This document shows positions 1-12,166 of a DNA stretch of 64,000 bases, piece by piece (position 1 is the first letter of the stretch; every line of letters begins with the position of its first letter). The notes beneath the pieces were generated by a model that was not told the origin of the DNA, searched no databases, and worked only from the letters and a program-made list of their open reading frames with translations. Source of the stretch: Melitaea cinxia (Eukaryota; Arthropoda; Insecta; Lepidoptera; Nymphalidae); assembly GCF_905220565.1 (NCBI RefSeq), contig NC_059397.1, forward strand, positions 17,609,001 to 17,673,000. The letters are read 5' to 3'. Made by a program: the position numbers and the translations under genes.

Positions 1-152
1 TAATAAATGAGACGAAGAAAATCCCTGAGTCGTAACGAATTACACCAATATGACTGCTGACATATAACATAATCTGTAACGCAGATTATTTCATACTTAA
101 AACAATGCCAGTAAAATAGAGCAAACTCGATTATATTATTATATTCCATGTC

Positions 153-326
153 GAATTAAAACTTCTTTACGCCTGGCTTGGGTAGTAAGCTGGTGAATGC
201 GTGACGAGAGAGAGGTGCGAGCACACATTTTCTTTCTCTCTTTCTCTCATAGCCAGTTACGTTTCGTATATCTAAGACACAGTACAAGCGTATTGTGAAG
301 AAGTTTTACTTCAGTCGTATGGTCCA
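153..326 (+). repeat. MITE-like short repeat, family A
   Basis: One of about ten copies in the window. The ends are inverted repeats of TGAAGTAAAACTTCTTT, here GAATTAAAACTTCTTTAC at the left and GAAGAAGTTTTACTTCA at the right. The body reads GGTAGTAAGCTGGTGAATGCG and then a pyrimidine-rich module (TTTCTTTCTCTCTTTCTCTC). No coding capacity. The inverted ends suggest a non-autonomous DNA element; the conserved extension GTCGTGTGGTCTAAAGCACA beyond the right arm in most copies makes the exact boundary uncertain. Confidence 0.7.
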
Positions 327-335
327 GTCGTGCAG

Positions 336-652
336 CCTATCGCAATCCACTACTAGACATAGGCCTCCACAATTTCGAGCCAAAAGTGGCGTGAACTTAT
401 GTGTTTTGCCCATGGTCACCACGCTGGACTGGCTGGTTGGTGACCGCAGGGCTGGCTTGTCACACCGAAGACGCTGCTGCCCGTCTTCGGCCTGTGTATT
501 CCAAAGCCAGTAGTTGGATGGTTATCCCGCCATCGGTCAGCCTTTTAAGTTCCAAGGTGGTAGTGGAACTATATTATCCTTTAGTCGCCTCTTACAACAC
601 CCACGGGAAGAGAAGGGGTGGCTATTCTTTAATACCGTAACCACACAGCTAC
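336..652 (-). repeat. SINE/LINE-tail repeat, family B
   Basis: A copy of a roughly 330-bp interspersed repeat. Its sense strand (here minus) runs from GCTGTGTGGCTACGG through GGTGTCGTAAGAGGCGAC to CAGCAGTGGACTGTATAGGC plus a (TGA)n tail. Other copies are at 1762-2084, 3115-3459, 18013-18127 and 43047-43349. Open frames such as [18 protein letters not shown] recur in several copies and are accidental. This copy abuts family A at 153-326. Confidence 0.8.
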
Positions 653-699
653 ACATATTATCTATATCGTTACATTAATTAATAATAAATAATAAATAA

Positions 700-905
700 A
701 TACCTAACACTCAACTGCTTCCACTAAGATTTACTTCTGTGCCGGAGTCCGGAAACAAACACAATACAAGCAGGTACAAACACCCAGACCACGGCAAACA
801 TCTGTATGACCAATGCAAATGTATACCATGTGCGAGGATCGACCAAAACCGAACATTTGCCAGCGCAACAGCCACAAGCCGATGCTGTGTCCGTTGCGCT
901 AACCC
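700..905 (-). repeat. tRNA-derived SINE, family S3, next to an exon acceptor
   Basis: On the minus strand the head reads TTAGCGCAACGGACACAGC and then a degenerate B box (GGTCGATCCTCGCACATG), followed by CATACAGATGTTTGCCGTGG and CTGGGTGTTTGTACCTG. A relative is at 42295-42435. The SINE head ends about 25 bp before the acceptor of SNMP2 exon A, so the branch-point region of that intron probably lies in SINE-derived sequence. Confidence 0.7.
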
Positions 906-930
906 GTTATTACATTTTATTTGTTCCCAG

Positions 931-1099
931 GCAGCTATTTTGACGGTACTGGACATAATGCCAGTAGCAGCAGTTCTCGTGAACAGTGCTCTCGCCACCT
1001 TTTTTCCAAATCTGACAGACCCATTCATGAGGGTCAAAGTGAAGGACATTCTCTTCGACGGAATATTCCTCAACTGCGTCGGCGAAAATTCGGCTTTAT
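931..1099 (+). CDS. SNMP2: SNMP2 exon A (single copy)
   Basis: Acceptor TTCCCAG at 924-930, donor GTAAGT at 1100-1105. 169 bases, entered in phase 0 and left in phase 1. It codes [17 protein letters not shown], then [20 protein letters not shown] and NCVGENSAL, the ectodomain segment before the central cysteines. It is the last exon before the duplicated unit, so it must serve both copies. Confidence 0.9.
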
Positions 1100-4000
1100 G
1101 TAAGTCGTTTTTTGAATTGTATATTTTTTATTTATTTAAAGAACACCTAAAAAGTATACAACATATTTCAAGTACACCACACAATTATAGTAAGGTCTAA
1201 ATGTTACTTTAATTATACGTGGTAATAACTAGATTAAACATAACTAACATACACATGGCTAGAACTTAAAATAATGTTTCATTACAAAAAAAAAAAAATT
1301 AAAACAAAAAAAAGAGACCGCTATTAACTTAATTATTTGATAAACATAATTTAATATTTTTTTAAACTGAGATATATCGTTATTAAAATATATTTCTGTT
1401 CAAACAAGTTTAAGCCTGTTTTACATGTAGGTTATAACCGCCATATACATATAAATTTTAACGTTACACGTCCTACGTCAAACCAATGTTTTTGACGTAG
1501 GACGATGTCTCTGCTCTCCAAAACTCTTTGTTGTGTCATGAAAAAATATATGCTTTCAATTGGGTTTTTTTAGGGTTTCGTACCTCAAAATGAAAAACGG
1601 AACCCTTATAGGATCATACTCGCACGGGAATTAATACCTACAGGGTACTTCTCGTGAAATCAGAATTTTTAAATTTGGTACGAAGCAACGTATACTTATA
1701 GCATAACTTATAGCACAGATAAAGGAAAAATTGCGAAAATCATAAATTTTTACTTAATCATTACAGCCTATACAGTCCACTGCTGGACATAGGCCTCCAC
1801 AAGTTTACGCCAAAAATAACGTGAACTCATCTGTGTTGCTCATAGTCACCACGCTGGGCACGCGGGTTGGTGACCGCAGTACTGGCTTTGTCGCACCGAA
1901 GACGCTGCTGCCCGTCTTCGGCCTGTGTATTTCAAAGCCAGCAGTTGGATGGTTATCCCGACATCGGTCGGCTTCTTAAGTTCCAAGGTGGTTGTGGAAC
2001 CTTGTTATCCCTTAGTCGCCTCTTACGACACCCACGGGAAGAGAGGGGGTGGCTAAATTCTTTAGTGCCGTAGCCACACAGCACTTACTTTACTTAAATC
2101 ATATAATAAAATAATTTTAATAATTTTGTTTGTACGGAACCCTCAGTGCGCGAGTCTGACTTGCACTTGGCCGGTTTTTTTTTTTTGTTTTCGTTGCATT
2201 TATTTTCATCATAAATTCTTTACATGTTTCACGTCAAAAACACACTTCAGTCACAATGAAATTGTCGTGACGAAAAATTGAAAAATTCTTAAAAAATACA
2301 TACATTATAAATCTACATATTTTAACCACGATTTTATCAAACATTAGATTAAAATTTATGGAGGAGTAACGGCCGTTTTCAATAATCTGTCTATCTCTGG
2401 TTTTGCCTACTAGCGATATACACAATTTATATGGAAGCTAATTCAGAGATAGACAGAATATTGAAACTGACCGTAAGATATTTCATCCAATTCGCAGATA
2501 ATAAAATAATAATAATAAAAAATACAGGCATACCAACCCTCCAACCGTCATATTATAGAGGACAGTATAAAAATAAAGCTAAATATATTTTGACCATCGT
2601 TTGATCAAAAATTGGATCAAATTTAATGAAAGACTACATAAAATCCATATATCCTAAACGCACACGTGTTTTTTTATCAAATTCATTCATATCAATCAAT
2701 CATGATCACTCTTCTGTTCTGAATTATACGATAAGTCACGAGTATTTCCCCGGAAATATACCAACACGGCTTATAATGTATATAAAGTATTATTCAATCA
2801 ACCAAATATTCTCAAAAAAATATTATGAAGTATTTTATTCATTTAGAATATTGTTGATAGTTTTTATTGAAGTTGAACTTTTTACGCACGTTTGACTTGG
2901 GGAGTAAGCTGATGAATGCGTGACGAGAGCGTTACGAAAAGTTTGATCGAACGAGGCGAACGGAAGCTTAGAGGGAGATATAAATTAGTGAAGATAGAAA
3001 AAGAAGAAGTTCGTGTTATATTCGTAATTGTATAGAGCTAAATAAGTTTACTTCAGTCGTGTCGTCTAAAGCACTCGGTTTTTTTTTTTTTTTTTTTAAG
3101 TTAATTAGTTATTACGTAGTTATATTCGTACTGTGTGGCTACGGTACTAAAGAATTTAGCCACCCTCTCTCTTCCCGTGGGTGTCGTAAGAGGCGACTAA
3201 GGGATATCACAGTTTCGCTACCACCTTGGAACTTAAAAAGCCGACCGGTGGCGGGATAACCATCCAACTGCTGGCTTTGAAATGCACAGGCCAAAGACGG
3301 GCAGCAGCGTCTTCGGTGCGACAAAGCCAGTACTGCGGTCACCAACCCGCCTGCCCAGCGTGGTGACTATGGGCAAAACACATGAGTTCACGTTATTTTT
3401 GGCGTAAACTTGTGGAGGCCTATGTCCAGCAGTGGACTGTATAGGCTGTAATGATGATGAATTAGTTATTAATCACTGAGCTAGTGCTCGTGGCGTTAAC
3501 ATTGATAAGATGTAAATTAGTAAAATTACTAATAAATAATATTGCAGCGTCATTAATTTACGATAATACTATACAATATCTATAATATAAAAATGAGTCG
3601 CTGAACGTGTTGCTAAGCGCAAAACTCGAGAACGGTTGGACCGATTTCGCTAATTCTTTTTTTAAAATATTCCTTGAAGTAGGAGGATGGTTCTTACGGA
3701 GAGAAAAATTCTAAAAAAAAAAAATTAGTTATATTAAAGAATCGACTGTTAGGCGATACGAAGTTCGCCGGGTCAGCTAGTTATAAATAAAATTCTTGGA
3801 ACTCATTGTTATTAAGCTATAAAAAATATAATATCAGACATCAGTAATTAATAATCGTTAATAACAATTATTATGCTATGTATTGTTTTGTTATTTTCTT
3901 ATAATAATATTGAAATATTTCTTAGTAAGGTGAGTAACACAACTGGCACAATTTTATTCTATTTGAATAAATATTAGATATTTTATTCGTAATCGGCCGT

Positions 4001-7000
4001 TTAAGCTTCTGTAATGTTTTAAACAACAAAATTCTAATTGTGTTAGTAGCCATTGTTAATAAGAAGTTTATTTTTTATTACTTTATTAACTAGTAACTAC
4101 ACTACATGTCTTAAAATATTACCTGTAAATTATCTGTAAAGAAACGTCTCTTACTGACTGTCGGGCTAGTCATTGCTATGCCGTAGAAGAGCATTGTAGC
4201 TAATAGGATTATACGGGAGAGATTGTTTGGTACTTCTGTTAATTTTAATGTAAAAATCGTGACATTTATTACAAGACTTGATTAGAAATTTATAGTATTT
4301 GATATAGTATTAAATAAAACGGCTTTTTTTGTCAAGCAAGCTATTTCATTTAGTTATATTTAACGTAACAGAAGCTACTCATAGTTACAAACGGAAACCA
4401 AAAAATACTAGATAAAAGCACAGATAAAAAATAAACATGTCATAAAACAGATAATAACTACAAAATCTGTATTAACAATCTCAATTAAATGGATGAACAT
4501 GGCACAAAATATTCAACATTATGACTAGATTTTCAAAAATTCAAACCGTTATAATTGTTAATAATATATCAAATATAATTAAACGCAGACGTCAATTAGC
4601 AAATTTATAAGATTGTACGTAGAATAGATTTATAAATACAATAGTTTAAAACTAGGGTTACTTAAGTCAATTAGGACACCAATAGTTTAAAAATCCTTAG
4701 TACAATTTCAAGGGCACTAAGAATTATCTTAACTGTTAGTAGCTGTTACGGGTAAACGTTATAGGCATTTGTTGAATTAAGTGGCTTGAACTCTTTAATC
4801 TCATCAATTTCACTGTTTGGTTAACTAAGCTTAATTTCTGAAGTAAAACTTCTTTATGCACGCTTGACTTCGGTAGTACGCTGGTGAATGCGTGACGAGA
4901 AGGTTACGAAAAGTGTGATCGGGCGAAGCGAACGGAAGTTGAGGGGGAGATAAAAGTTGTTTAAGATAGAAAGAGCGAGAGCTAAGTTTCGTTTTTTACT
5001 GTAGAGGGAATTAAAGAAGTTTTACTTCAGTCGTGTGGTCTAAAGCACACTCGTTTTTTATTTATATTTATATCGCAAATATTTATTACTGAATAACACA
5101 AGTTTCTATAAAAAAAATATAAAAAAGAGAAAAAATAAAGAGTAAAAATAAAATACTGATTTCATTTTAATATTTTTACAAAAGAGCCATTTGAAATCTG
5201 GTACTCATTGTATTTCAAATGTTTCAACACATTATTATTTTTTTAATGGATGGATGTTTAAAATTAATGCATGCAAAAAGTTGTTTCAAAATTTTCAACT
5301 TTTTGCACATATTATTTAGAAATAACTCAAATTGTTTAAGCTAAAAAATTGAGTTAAAATTCATAGATCTTAAACAAACATTAAATATCATCATCATGAA
5401 CTAACAACAAACAATATCTGAGGATTAAATTCATTATATAAAATATTATATTATAATAATAATTGCGTATATTTTATTATAGCCTATTAGCTTTTACCCG
5501 CGGCTTCGCTCGCATCAATTTTTTTTTTAATAAAAAGTATCCTATCTTACTCTGATACCTCCAAAAATATGTGTACAAAGTTTCATGATGATCGGTTAAG
5601 TAGTTATCGCATGAAAGCGTTACATACAAACTTACATTCAACACAACACGCATTTATAATATTAATTAGGGATAGGGATAAGGGATGTCGCAAAATGATA
5701 ACGTAAAATTCTCCAGGTGAAAAAAATAATGGTAGAAAAAATATATAAAGTATTTAAACCCTATAACATAACCCTAAGACACATTATACATCCAAACATT
5801 AAGAAAAAATATATTTGGACCTAATTTAGTATGCTCAGTTTTGCTCTTAAATCCACACAGAATATACCTTCAGACGAGATTCTTATGACAGTTTGAAGTG
5901 AGTCTGATATGCAATCTAGATAAAGCGATTTTAAAGTGTTTTTGCATCTTAATAGATTTTACTGTGCACGGTGTTTGCATATCGTTTAGAAATGATAGTT
6001 TTTTTTATTCATTTATTTATTTCATAACCATTATCTACAGTGTACTTATTTCAAAGATACAGAGCACTATTATGGACCCCGCTGGGGCACGAAATAATTG
6101 GGTAGAAAAGAGGAAGCGCTCCTAGAATATATATCGTAATATAAACTATCTGTTCTCATCCAATATAATATTTTATAGTATGTCTATATATTTTCATCAA
6201 CATAAATATTTGGTCTTATAGTTTATCATTAAAGTATTCATTTATGTTATAGTAACATTTAGTGACTAGTAACTTTTTTGTTTATTTAAAAATAAGTTAT
6301 CACTCTCTTCTTCAATCCAACCTTTAGGAAGTTTATTATACATTTTTATTGATAAGTTAAATGTGCTTACATAGTTTACTTTTAGCCTTGTAATTGGTTG
6401 TATTAGTTTATGTCTATTTCGTAATGAGTATTTATTCTGTATTTCTTCACGTTTTGTATAAAAGTGTTTAGGTATATTTACGGACAAATTTGCATAAATG
6501 TACAGGCCAGTTAAAAAGAGTATTCAGTATTTTTGGAAATAACGGCAGGCAGCGGCAGCTTTCAGTTTGTTTTAAATTGGCAATAATTCTGATGAGTTTC
6601 TTTTGAAGGGTAAATAGAGGGGGAGCATCGGTGCTAGTTCCCCGTAAGATAACGCCATAGTTCAGCCAAGAGTGTGCATATGCATAATATATAGATATGG
6701 CTGTGTCTACACTAGTGGTCTTTTTTTTCTCGTAGTACGTATGAAAAGCTTGCTAACTTTGATTTTATTTTTTGTATGTGCGCCTTCCAATACCGAGTAA
6801 TGTGAATTCATTCACGCATTCCAATTTTATGTTATTGTTTCTGTAATTTAAATTTAGTGCACATTTTTGGTAAGGATTAAAAGTTATTATTTTAGTTTTT
6901 TTTAAATTTATTTTAAGAAACTTAAGTTCTTTCAAGCAAAGAGTCAAGTTTTTCATGGACATTATTACTATCATTATTTTGACATGAAGTCAGCAAAGAT

Positions 7001-10000
7001 ATGTCGTCGACGAACAATACGCATGGCTCTTCCATGATCTTAGGAAGGTCGTTGATGTACCTATATCAAAAATAATAGACCTTATATTCCCTGGGGGATG
7101 GACGCGTTCATAACTTTGCAGTCTAACTCGTGACAACTGCCTCGTGAGCAGCACCGCGGATACCTATACCGTACAGTTTATTTAAGAGTATATTATGCTG
7201 AACGCAGTCATATGCCTTGGTCATGTCTAGTAACACGCCGATTCCGTATTGTTTACTGTCCAATATTTTTTAAATCTTTCTAATATACTTATACATCGCC
7301 AGAACAGTAGACCTTTCTTTACGAAAGCCATTTTGGCATATTTGATCTATCATTAAAAAAAAAACGACGGTTATCCGCTTTTAGGATTATTTCAAATAAT
7401 CTAAAAAATTCAATAGGGATTTTTTTTAGGAATTTTGGAATGAAACGGTCTACTTATTAATGTTAGTATTTTAGTGGGTCTTTAAGTGGTTCAGGTTTTA
7501 AACTGTGATAGTCTCCTACTTTCTATTTTCTTTAGTAATTTGTAGTAATTCGGCAAAACTATTATCTTTATTGCACAAAATATTTTACAAGAGCCATTAT
7601 ATAGAAAGTTTGCAAGGGCGAACTTATCTCTAAAAGAGATCTCTACCGGTCAACCCATGGTACTGAGAGATGATGTGAACGCGAGCTACAGTACCTAGTG
7701 CAGGAATTGAAAAAGAAAAATTGATGTATTTAAGAAAAAACATATACTCATACATCTACATATACATACATATATCCATACATACATATATACATACATA
7801 CATATACTACATAATATAAATTAACTTTCAGCTCTAGTCTGCGGTAAAATAAGACTAGAAAAACCGAGCGTAATGCGACCTGCTGAAGACGATAAAGGAT
7901 TTTATTTCTCTATGTTTGGTCATGTGAGTATTGCCTTTCTTTTAGTAACATAAAATAATTATAATTTAATTTTAAGAAGCGCCCGTTAGTTTTAAGTTGT
8001 TTTTTATTAGAAAATGAGAATTTGCTTCATTAAATTTGCAGGAGTTAGACAAAAAAAATACGTTAAAGCTCTTCGTGTCATCATTTAGTAATTAATTATA
8101 ATTATAATAATAAATTGATTTAAGTTAATTTTTAAGAGTTAGATTTTTTTGTTGTTTGTTATAATTAAATAAGCGCATACACAACAATAACAAACAACAA
8201 AAAAAAATCTATTCACATTTTGTATTTGTTCTTAATTTAAATAGTATATTTTATTTACAGCTCAATACAACAGAATCCGGCCCGTATGATATGAATCGTG
8301 GTATTGAAAACATTCACGAATTGGGTCATATAGTCGCTTATAACAATAAGACCACCATGAACCAGTGGGGCGATCCGTACTGCGGACAAATCAATGGATC
8401 AGACAGCTCAATATTCCCGCCGATTGAAGGAAACCCACCCGATAAGATCTATACATTTGAGCCAGAAATTTGCCGGTTAGTTTAAAATTACTATGTTTTG
8501 TATTATAGAATTTAAGAAGAATAGATTAAATTATATTTACTCGTACCTGTCCACTACTACTAGACTCTGATCCGTACTGCCAACAAATCAATGACTCAGA
8601 TAGTTTAACAGTAGACAATTTAAGAAAATGTCTACTGAGATCAAAACGAATAACTTTACGTATTTTTATTAAAACTTGAATAATTATTTCATTTTAAATA
8701 ACTATACAACACAAAAAAGATAGCTTAGTATTTTATTTATAAATAGAATAAGCAGGGACCATTTTTTGTTCTTTATGTATCTAACTTAATAAATATGTAA
8801 TTACAAGAACTAGTGGTCGCCTAGTGGTCGAAATTCGAACATAATTAATTTAAATTATAAGTTTAAACATTATTAAGGTTTTGTTGTCGAAAACTATACT
8901 TCGGTAATAATAAACAAAAGAGTATATATGCGTGTGTATGTTAAGTACAAGGTAGTGTGTGTAATGTTTTTTTTTTAATGATTTAATGTATTTTTTACGC
9001 ATAATTAAAAAAAATATATTAGCATCCTGCACTCTTTCTCTATACTATAAGTGTGCGAAATTTCATACTCCACCGTACGCGCAATTTTCGTAAAAAGGAA
9101 TACAAAGTTTTAGCTTCACGTATTATTATTACAAGAATAATATTCATAAAAATATACAACACTCATGTATTTAAAGGCATAAAACAGTTTTGCAAGTATG
9201 TGTTTCATTAAACGAAAATGAAGACAATATTATTTAATTATTTAATTTATTTAGTAATAGGCTTCTAATCTTTTTGTCTTCTTGAAATGAAAGATATTTT
9301 TAACTATATCTGTTCAAACGTCCGTGACGAAATCATTCCCGCACATGACAAATATTTGTATAGGCTATGTGTACCTATTTGTCTCAGCTCGGGTTTCAGC
9401 GGCTGTGGATAACGCCATTTGACGCATAACGGTATCAAACAGAGACAAGTTTTTGATATGTTACTCTGTTGTACCATCGAATTCCACTATATAGGTATAT
9501 GACAACTGAGGTAGGGCACAGCAGAAATAACTGAGGTAGGGCACAGCAGGATTTTCCTGCTCAAAATCTGGAGCAGCCCGACTGGGGCAGTACCTTGACC
9601 TTACAGAAGATCACAGATAAATAATACTGCTTTCAAGCAGTATTATGTTTCTGTTGGTGAGTAAGGTGACCAGAACTTCTTCCTGGGGGGTTTGGGGATT
9701 GGGTCGGTAATACGCTTGCGATACTTCTGGTATTGCAGGCGTCTATAGGCTACGGTAATCTCTTACCATCAGGTGAGCCGTACGCTTGTTTACTGACCTA
9801 GTGATATAAAAAAAAAATTAGATATATATAGTCGCGAATATGAATCTAAGTTATAGTTTATATATATTTTTTTTATTGAGGAGAAACTTTTTAAGGCTTA
9901 TTCTATATCCTGCTGTGTCGAAATATAATCATATTTCGACTTAATTCTTGATTAATCGGTGAATCTTTTGTATTACACGCTAGAAATAAAATCGACGACA

Positions 10001-12116
10001 AAATTATTAATCTACCTAATCTCTCTCTCTAAAAATAATTTAATCTTTCGTTAAGTACTAAATTATTAGCTACATGTGATAATATGAAATCAATGGTCAA
10101 GCAAAGGTTTTACAATTATAAGATTGTAATGGAATAGTCGATTTATTGTAATAAACCCAGGAGGAAATGTCTTGCTGGTTAAATACCTCATCCTCACAGA
10201 AGATCACAACCTAAAAATATTGGTTTCGAATGGTATGTTCCTGTGACAAGTAAAGGCGACACAGTTTCTGAAGTTATTATACCCTACGTTGACGGCGAGG
10301 AAAGGGTTGGCAAAGCGCTCCCAATACTCAGGAGCATATAGTTGGTTCCAGGTAAATTTTATGGCACTTACTCATCATCAGGTGGACCTTACGCTTGTTT
10401 ACCAACAGGGTGTATTAAAAAATAGTCGCAACCCAAACCGACATCAGAATTTAAATCTGTATTGAATCTTGTTGCCACTTTTCGAAGTAAAACTTCTTTA
10501 CGCACGCTTGAGTTGGTGAAAGCGTGACGAGATCGTTACGAAAAGTGTGATTGGGTGAAGCGAACGGAAGTTGAGAGGGGGATATAAGTTAGTGAAGATA
10601 GAAAGAGAAAGAATTACGATTCGTACATTACTGTAGGGTAAACTAAAAAAAGTATTACTTTAGTCGTGTGGTCTAAAGCACACTCATCTTTTTCTTCTTC
10701 AAACAAGAAAAGTACTATTCACCCCTATTCCGAAACGCTGCTCTACTTATATATTTACAGATAGGTACATCTATCATATTTTTCAGATCCTTCTCTGCAA
10801 GCCTGGTTGGTCCGCGTGAGATATTCAACTTAAGCGCCTACTATTATGAAATTGACGAAATGCTTTTCGCCGCAAAAAGTGCGAATCCGAACAACAAATG
10901 TTTTTGTAAAAAGTAAGTTAATATCATCTTTTTAAACAATTTTACTAAAGCATGAACAAATAATTGACTTCTTGTTGTAATTGCATTAAATTTGTTACAA
11001 ATATTTGATTCAATAATATTTCTCTTTTGCTCGAGGCAAGCAGTCAAACGCTGTTTATATTTCATTTTGTTATAATCACAGCCAATCGACTTTAACCCTA
11101 CTACTTTCTACTCCGGAGTTTGTAGGTTTAATTTCCGCCTCGAGTTTGGGTGTGATATATGTATTTATTAAAATAAGTATTATATATATACTATCGGAAA
11201 AAAATATGCTATATCAGTCGTCTGTTACCTACAACACAGGCATTAAGTTTCTTACCTTACGCCGAGTTGCACGAAACAAAATTAAAATTTAAGTAGAGAT
11301 TAAACTAATTTAATCACAAGAATTTCATACAATTCTTGCGATTAAATTAGTTTGATCACTACTTAAATTTTAATTTCTTTTCGTGCAACTCACCGTTAGA
11401 AACAGACGTGGTACAGATATTACATTATAAAAAATTGGATGTTTTGTTCGTATAAAGTAAATATTATTTTTCATATATTTTTGAAATAAATATTTATAAA
11501 ACAATTCAAAATAGATAGATATATGCATTGTTAAATGACAACTAGGTATAGAGAATGTTTCGTGGATATCCAATCAAATCAAATAATTTATCAAGTAGAA
11601 AGTTTTGCGACCGCCGACGACACGCAAGGTAGGTACTCGTATAAATCCTGCGACCTGCTGGTACCGCTGAAACGGCACCCCAAAGTTGAACTTAACTTTA
11701 CAAACGACGAAATACGAACAGTTCTTTTGTAATTTGGTACATTTAAGTGGTGTGTGTCATTTATTCCTATTTAAATTTATTTGAGATCTAACAACTACTT
11801 TTCGAGTTATATCTAATAGTGCGTTTTTACTTGACTATTTTTTCGTCGACCTACGTTGTATTATACCGCATAACTTTTTACTGGGTCTACAGATTTTGGT
11901 GATTTTTAATTTATTCGAAAGCTGATGTTTATCATGTGGTCACGTTTAAATTTCATCGAGATTTGATAACAACATTTTGAGTAGTCTTTGATAACACGTG
12001 TTTACTTGACTATTTTTTCGTCTACCTACGTTGTATTACTTGTCGATGTAATTGAAGTCGGTTTTTTTTCTTTTGCGAACAAATACAATTATTTAAAGCT
12101 ATATAAAGTACATTGA

Positions 12117-12166
<50 letters not shown>

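Larger units (their letters stand above)
1..930. other. SNMP2 intron (3' part) filled with repeats
   Basis: This stretch lies upstream of the first SNMP2 exon in the window and ends in the acceptor TTGTTCCCAG at 921-930. It holds three repeat copies, listed separately (153-326, 336-652, 700-905). No exon is seen. The SNMP2 exons coding roughly the first 140 residues must lie further upstream, outside the window. Confidence 0.7.
1100..7831 (+). other. SNMP2 intron A-B, 6.7 kb
   Basis: A phase-1 intron with repeats (families A and B, Helitrons) and a decayed LINE at 6267-7500. The left end of the duplicated unit (6718) lies inside it. 1100-1760, 2085-2868, 3781-4838 and 5665-6266 show no feature I recognise beyond AT-rich sequence and homopolymers. 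Confidence 0.75.

Noticed and set aside
739..1200. A 153-residue single-exon gene
   Set aside because: Only 931-1099 is SNMP2 exon; the first part is SINE sequence and the last part is intron after GTAAGT.
1867..2073. Recurring small protein [18 protein letters not shown]...
   Set aside because: The same frame appears in three copies of the family B repeat (also 3139-3345 and 43020-43226) and has no start context or conservation beyond the repeat itself.
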